Under the pieces are notes generated by a model. It did not search any database. It saw only the letters and a list, made by a program, of their open reading frames with translations, and had not been told where the DNA came from. 64,000 bases of DNA from Sclerodactyla briareus (taxonomy: Eukaryota > Echinodermata > Holothuroidea > Dendrochirotida > Sclerodactylidae). Position numbers and translations under genes: made by a program. Of the stretch, positions 61,746-64,000 are shown in pieces. Position 1 is the first letter of the stretch; each line of letters opens with the position of its first letter. The DNA lies in NCBI GenBank assembly GCA_026419785.1, contig JAODTK010001699.1, positions 62,001-126,000 of the forward strand, given 5' to 3'.

Positions 61746-62100
61746 GGTTGTTGCTATTTGAAAGCCAAATTGGCTGTGAGAATGCCAAACATTCCATAAA
61801 ATTCAATAGTTCTGTAGAATCCCCCAAGTTGGTGGAAAAACGAAACGTTTGCCCTTCCCTCAATGCTAATAATATTGTATGTACAGATTTCCAGCCCATA
61901 ATTCCTCCTAATTCGTTTGCCCCATCTCTCCTAGTCTCTTCCAGTATTAGAGGAGAGTCTGCTCATCGTCACTGTGATGACATTTGTCCTGACATGCTCT
62001 CTATATCAGAAACCCCACCGACATAATTACATGCTAGGACAATGATCAGTATGCAACTTGTTACGCCATCACGCCCCCCCCAATACCACTCGTATCTCAC
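61746..62100. other. Intronic DNA, nothing recognised
   Basis: A plus-strand open frame (61748-62026) has no supporting features. Confidence 0.35.
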
Positions 62101-62203
62101 CATATCCTGCTCAATACTCTGCCTGATCAGTTGGTAGAGATCCTCTCTTATCTGCTTCAGCCAGCGATGAGCTAAGACGGATTGAAAGATAACGCCAGGT
62201 CTC
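62101..62203 (-). CDS. Exon b of the minus-strand gene
   Basis: 103 bp ending at donor GTGAGATA. Using the acceptor CCCCTAGTCAAG, one base completes the split Arg codon from exon a. The frame then reads RPGVIFQSVLAHRWLKQIRE and continues with DLYQLIRQSIEQDM, exiting phase 0. An acceptor five bases earlier (CCCCTAG) would put the reading into a stop, which supports the choice. The sequence is strongly helical. Confidence 0.65.
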
Positions 62204-62219
62204 CTTGACTAGGGGAAAC

Positions 62220-62631
62220 AAGAAGTGAGAATAATAACGGAGAGTGTGAATACACCTCAGTCATAGATCAACTTGACTGAAGATTGTAGAGTAATGTTAC
62301 CAACATGTTCACTTCTCATCCAGGTGCTTATTGGGAATCTGTGATTGAGGTACAACTGGATCCTGTAATAACTTACAATGAAAAAACACTGAGAACAATA
62401 TGAAATGTGTGTGCCAAATTCTTTGCTAAGAATGTGACAATAATCAACCAACTCTAGGTATGATGAGGACGAACGGAGGATTACAGTTGGGATAATGTAG
62501 AATCACTGGAATGGACTAACAGGCTGAATAGAGGGCGCTGTATAAGTATGAGATTAGACTAAGGATGTTATACCACTGACCTGCACTAAGACTGTTATAT
62601 ATTATCATAACGTTTGATGTCTCTTACCTAC
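62220..62631. other. Intron between exons a and b
   Basis: Short intron, no repeat recognised. Confidence 0.5.
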
Positions 62632-62717
62632 CTTGGTTTGATGACCTGGTACCAGTCCTGTCCCAGTTTATCCAGCATTCTAGCAAGAGTGATCAGATCC
62701 ATGGTAGAGCCAGCAAA
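62632..62717 (-). CDS. Exon a of the minus-strand gene (most 5' found)
   Basis: 86 bp between a good acceptor (CTTTTGTTGACAG) and a strong donor GTAGGTAAG. It reads FAGSTMDLITLARMLDKLGQ then DWYQVIKP, phase 0 in and phase 2 out, joining exon b. The gene must start further upstream, beyond or near the right edge of the window. Confidence 0.7.
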
Positions 62718-63777
62718 CTGTCAACAAAAGAACAATATTGTGGAGGTAAGCAATCCCCAGATAGTTGTTTCCACACATGGGATTTTTTTGTGAGCACAAA
62801 CAGCATAACTGTTGCAAAAACTTGAATGGCGACAGTTTTCTCATATATGAATCATACTTGTACAGGGGGAGGGGGCATACGGGAAAGACAACTTTTCTCA
62901 AATTTCTCATTCTCAAAATAGACCATATTCCTGTACCTGTATCTTGTCTTGGGTTCTGGTACCATCAAACAACAACAGTTTGTTATCACTGCATGTGGGC
63001 AGCACACAGCATGAAACGAGGCCAAAACCTCAGATTATAAACCCATATTTGATGACATCTGACACCATTCTGGATTCAACTGTTCTCAATGGCTTGAAAA
63101 GGTGAAACGGTTCCAATCTGGAATGTTTCTTGAACAAAATGACGGTTGAAAGCATCTGTGTGAACGCAAGCCTGTCTGTAATCAATCACAACTTTTAACT
63201 GCCACGTATGACGATCGGGATTGGGGATTGTTCCACCCAGAAAATCTGGTACGAGCAGATTTATTAACTGATTGGAGGTAAAGCTTAAGTGGTGCCTACG
63301 CCTGCAGTGTAGGCAACCACAAGCTCACATAGTTTTTGTGATGGGAAATAAAATCGAAAGCGTTGGCGTAAAATAGCTTGACTAAAGGTAGTATTTTTTT
63401 TTTTGCATTCATAATAACATGCCACTGACTCCGCGTCTCAGTATGGCCTGTTGCAGTTATTCAGCTTCTGTACGTCCATCATCAGTTTCTTGTAGTAACA
63501 GTTTAGCAGGCGATTTTAGTGACATCAACAGAAAGGCTGGAATCAAAAATCAAATGTAAAACACAACTTTTCACTCAAGTCTTCAATGACACAAACGTTG
63601 CAGGGATCAGTAATGCATTTGATGACCTCGATAGGTCTGGTTAAAATCCTCAGTATTGTCCCCTCTACGCAAGTCCTCGGATAACCAGTACTTTAATAGT
63701 TACAGTTGCGAATCTTTAGAATGCCCTCTCTCCTGTCTATTAGAACCTATCTTTAACTTGTGACTTCATCTCTTCAA
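62718..63777. other. Upstream intronic or intergenic DNA
   Basis: A minus-strand frame near 63545-63460 (reading SPAKLLLQETDDGRTEAE before a stop) looks somewhat coding, but I find no convincing splice borders. Confidence 0.3.
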
Positions 63778-64000
63778 TCAGGCTTTTCCTGAATTTCTGT
63801 AAATTGCTATGAATGGTGTGTCCGTCTCCCCATGCGTTGCCACAATGAATATATAATTATGACTATTTTCATGAGTAGTAGCCAGAAACTCATAACCTAT
63901 TTGGGCCAAATTCGTCAACACTATGTCCAATTGACCTAGAGCTGAGCACACAGGACTACAGTATAGACTCCTCGTTGGGTTTTCAATGTGGGCATCTGTA
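63778..64000 (-). CDS. Partial ORF running off the right edge, unrecognised
   Basis: A minus-strand frame is open from the window edge for 74 codons to TGA at 63778-63780, with no ATG start inside the window. It includes ENPTRSLYCSPVCSALGQLD and NLAQIGYEFLATTHENSHNY and looks coding. It may be the C-terminal part of a separate gene, or of a mobile-element protein. It could also belong to the same minus-strand gene only if a donor within it were used, and I see no clear donor. I do not recognise the family. Confidence 0.4.
   Translation of the reverse strand, partial: TDAHIENPTRSLYCSPVCSALGQLDIVLTNLAQIGYEFLATTHENSHNYIFIVATHGETDTPFIAIYRNSGKA

Overview
The window looks like animal, probably marine invertebrate, genomic DNA. 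Signs of this are GT/AG-bounded exons separated by introns of up to about 14 kb, at least four degraded non-LTR retrotransposon lineages, a tRNA-derived SINE, many minisatellites, and no long intact ORFs, operons or bacterial signals. The abundance of short tandem arrays and of repeats with terminal hairpins recalls echinoderm, hemichordate, amphioxus and mollusc genomes, but the exact taxon cannot be read from the sequence. Repeat copies differ largely by single-base insertions and deletions, so part of the sequence may be imperfectly polished long-read assembly; frames and exon phases should be read with that in mind.

Layout. 1-8.6 kb: AT-rich, no convincing gene, microsatellites. 8.6-11.5 kb: a 25-28 bp minisatellite with a higher-order period. 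11.5-14.1 kb: mostly unassigned, with one possible + strand exon. 14.17-15.06 kb: minus-strand reverse-transcriptase relic, followed directly by a ~65 bp array (15.07-16.16 kb). 16-29 kb: mostly unassigned, with an ~80 bp array, a (TTTG)20 tract, a tRNA-like relic and a possible + strand exon.

From 29.6 kb to about 62.7 kb I assemble the 3' part of one minus-strand gene. Ten candidate exons encode about 360 residues of a helix-rich protein with a Ser/Pro-rich C-terminal tail and a stop codon. Six of the nine exon junctions keep phase with canonical splice sites. One more (exon c to d) keeps phase but lacks a GT donor, and two do not fit and imply missing exons or sequence errors. I do not recognise the protein. 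Its penultimate exon has been partly duplicated in four 183 bp steps.

The large intron between 32 and 45.8 kb holds a ~66 bp array, a ~120 bp satellite, and an apparently complete but decayed non-LTR retrotransposon (34.885-43.346 kb, AATAT target duplication). That retrotransposon is itself interrupted by a tandem-repeat element with a terminal hairpin and by a foldback element. Other introns carry more copies of the hairpin-ended repeat family, an RTE-like LINE interrupted by a CR1/L2-like LINE tail, a SINE, and minisatellites. A partial minus-strand ORF runs off the right edge.
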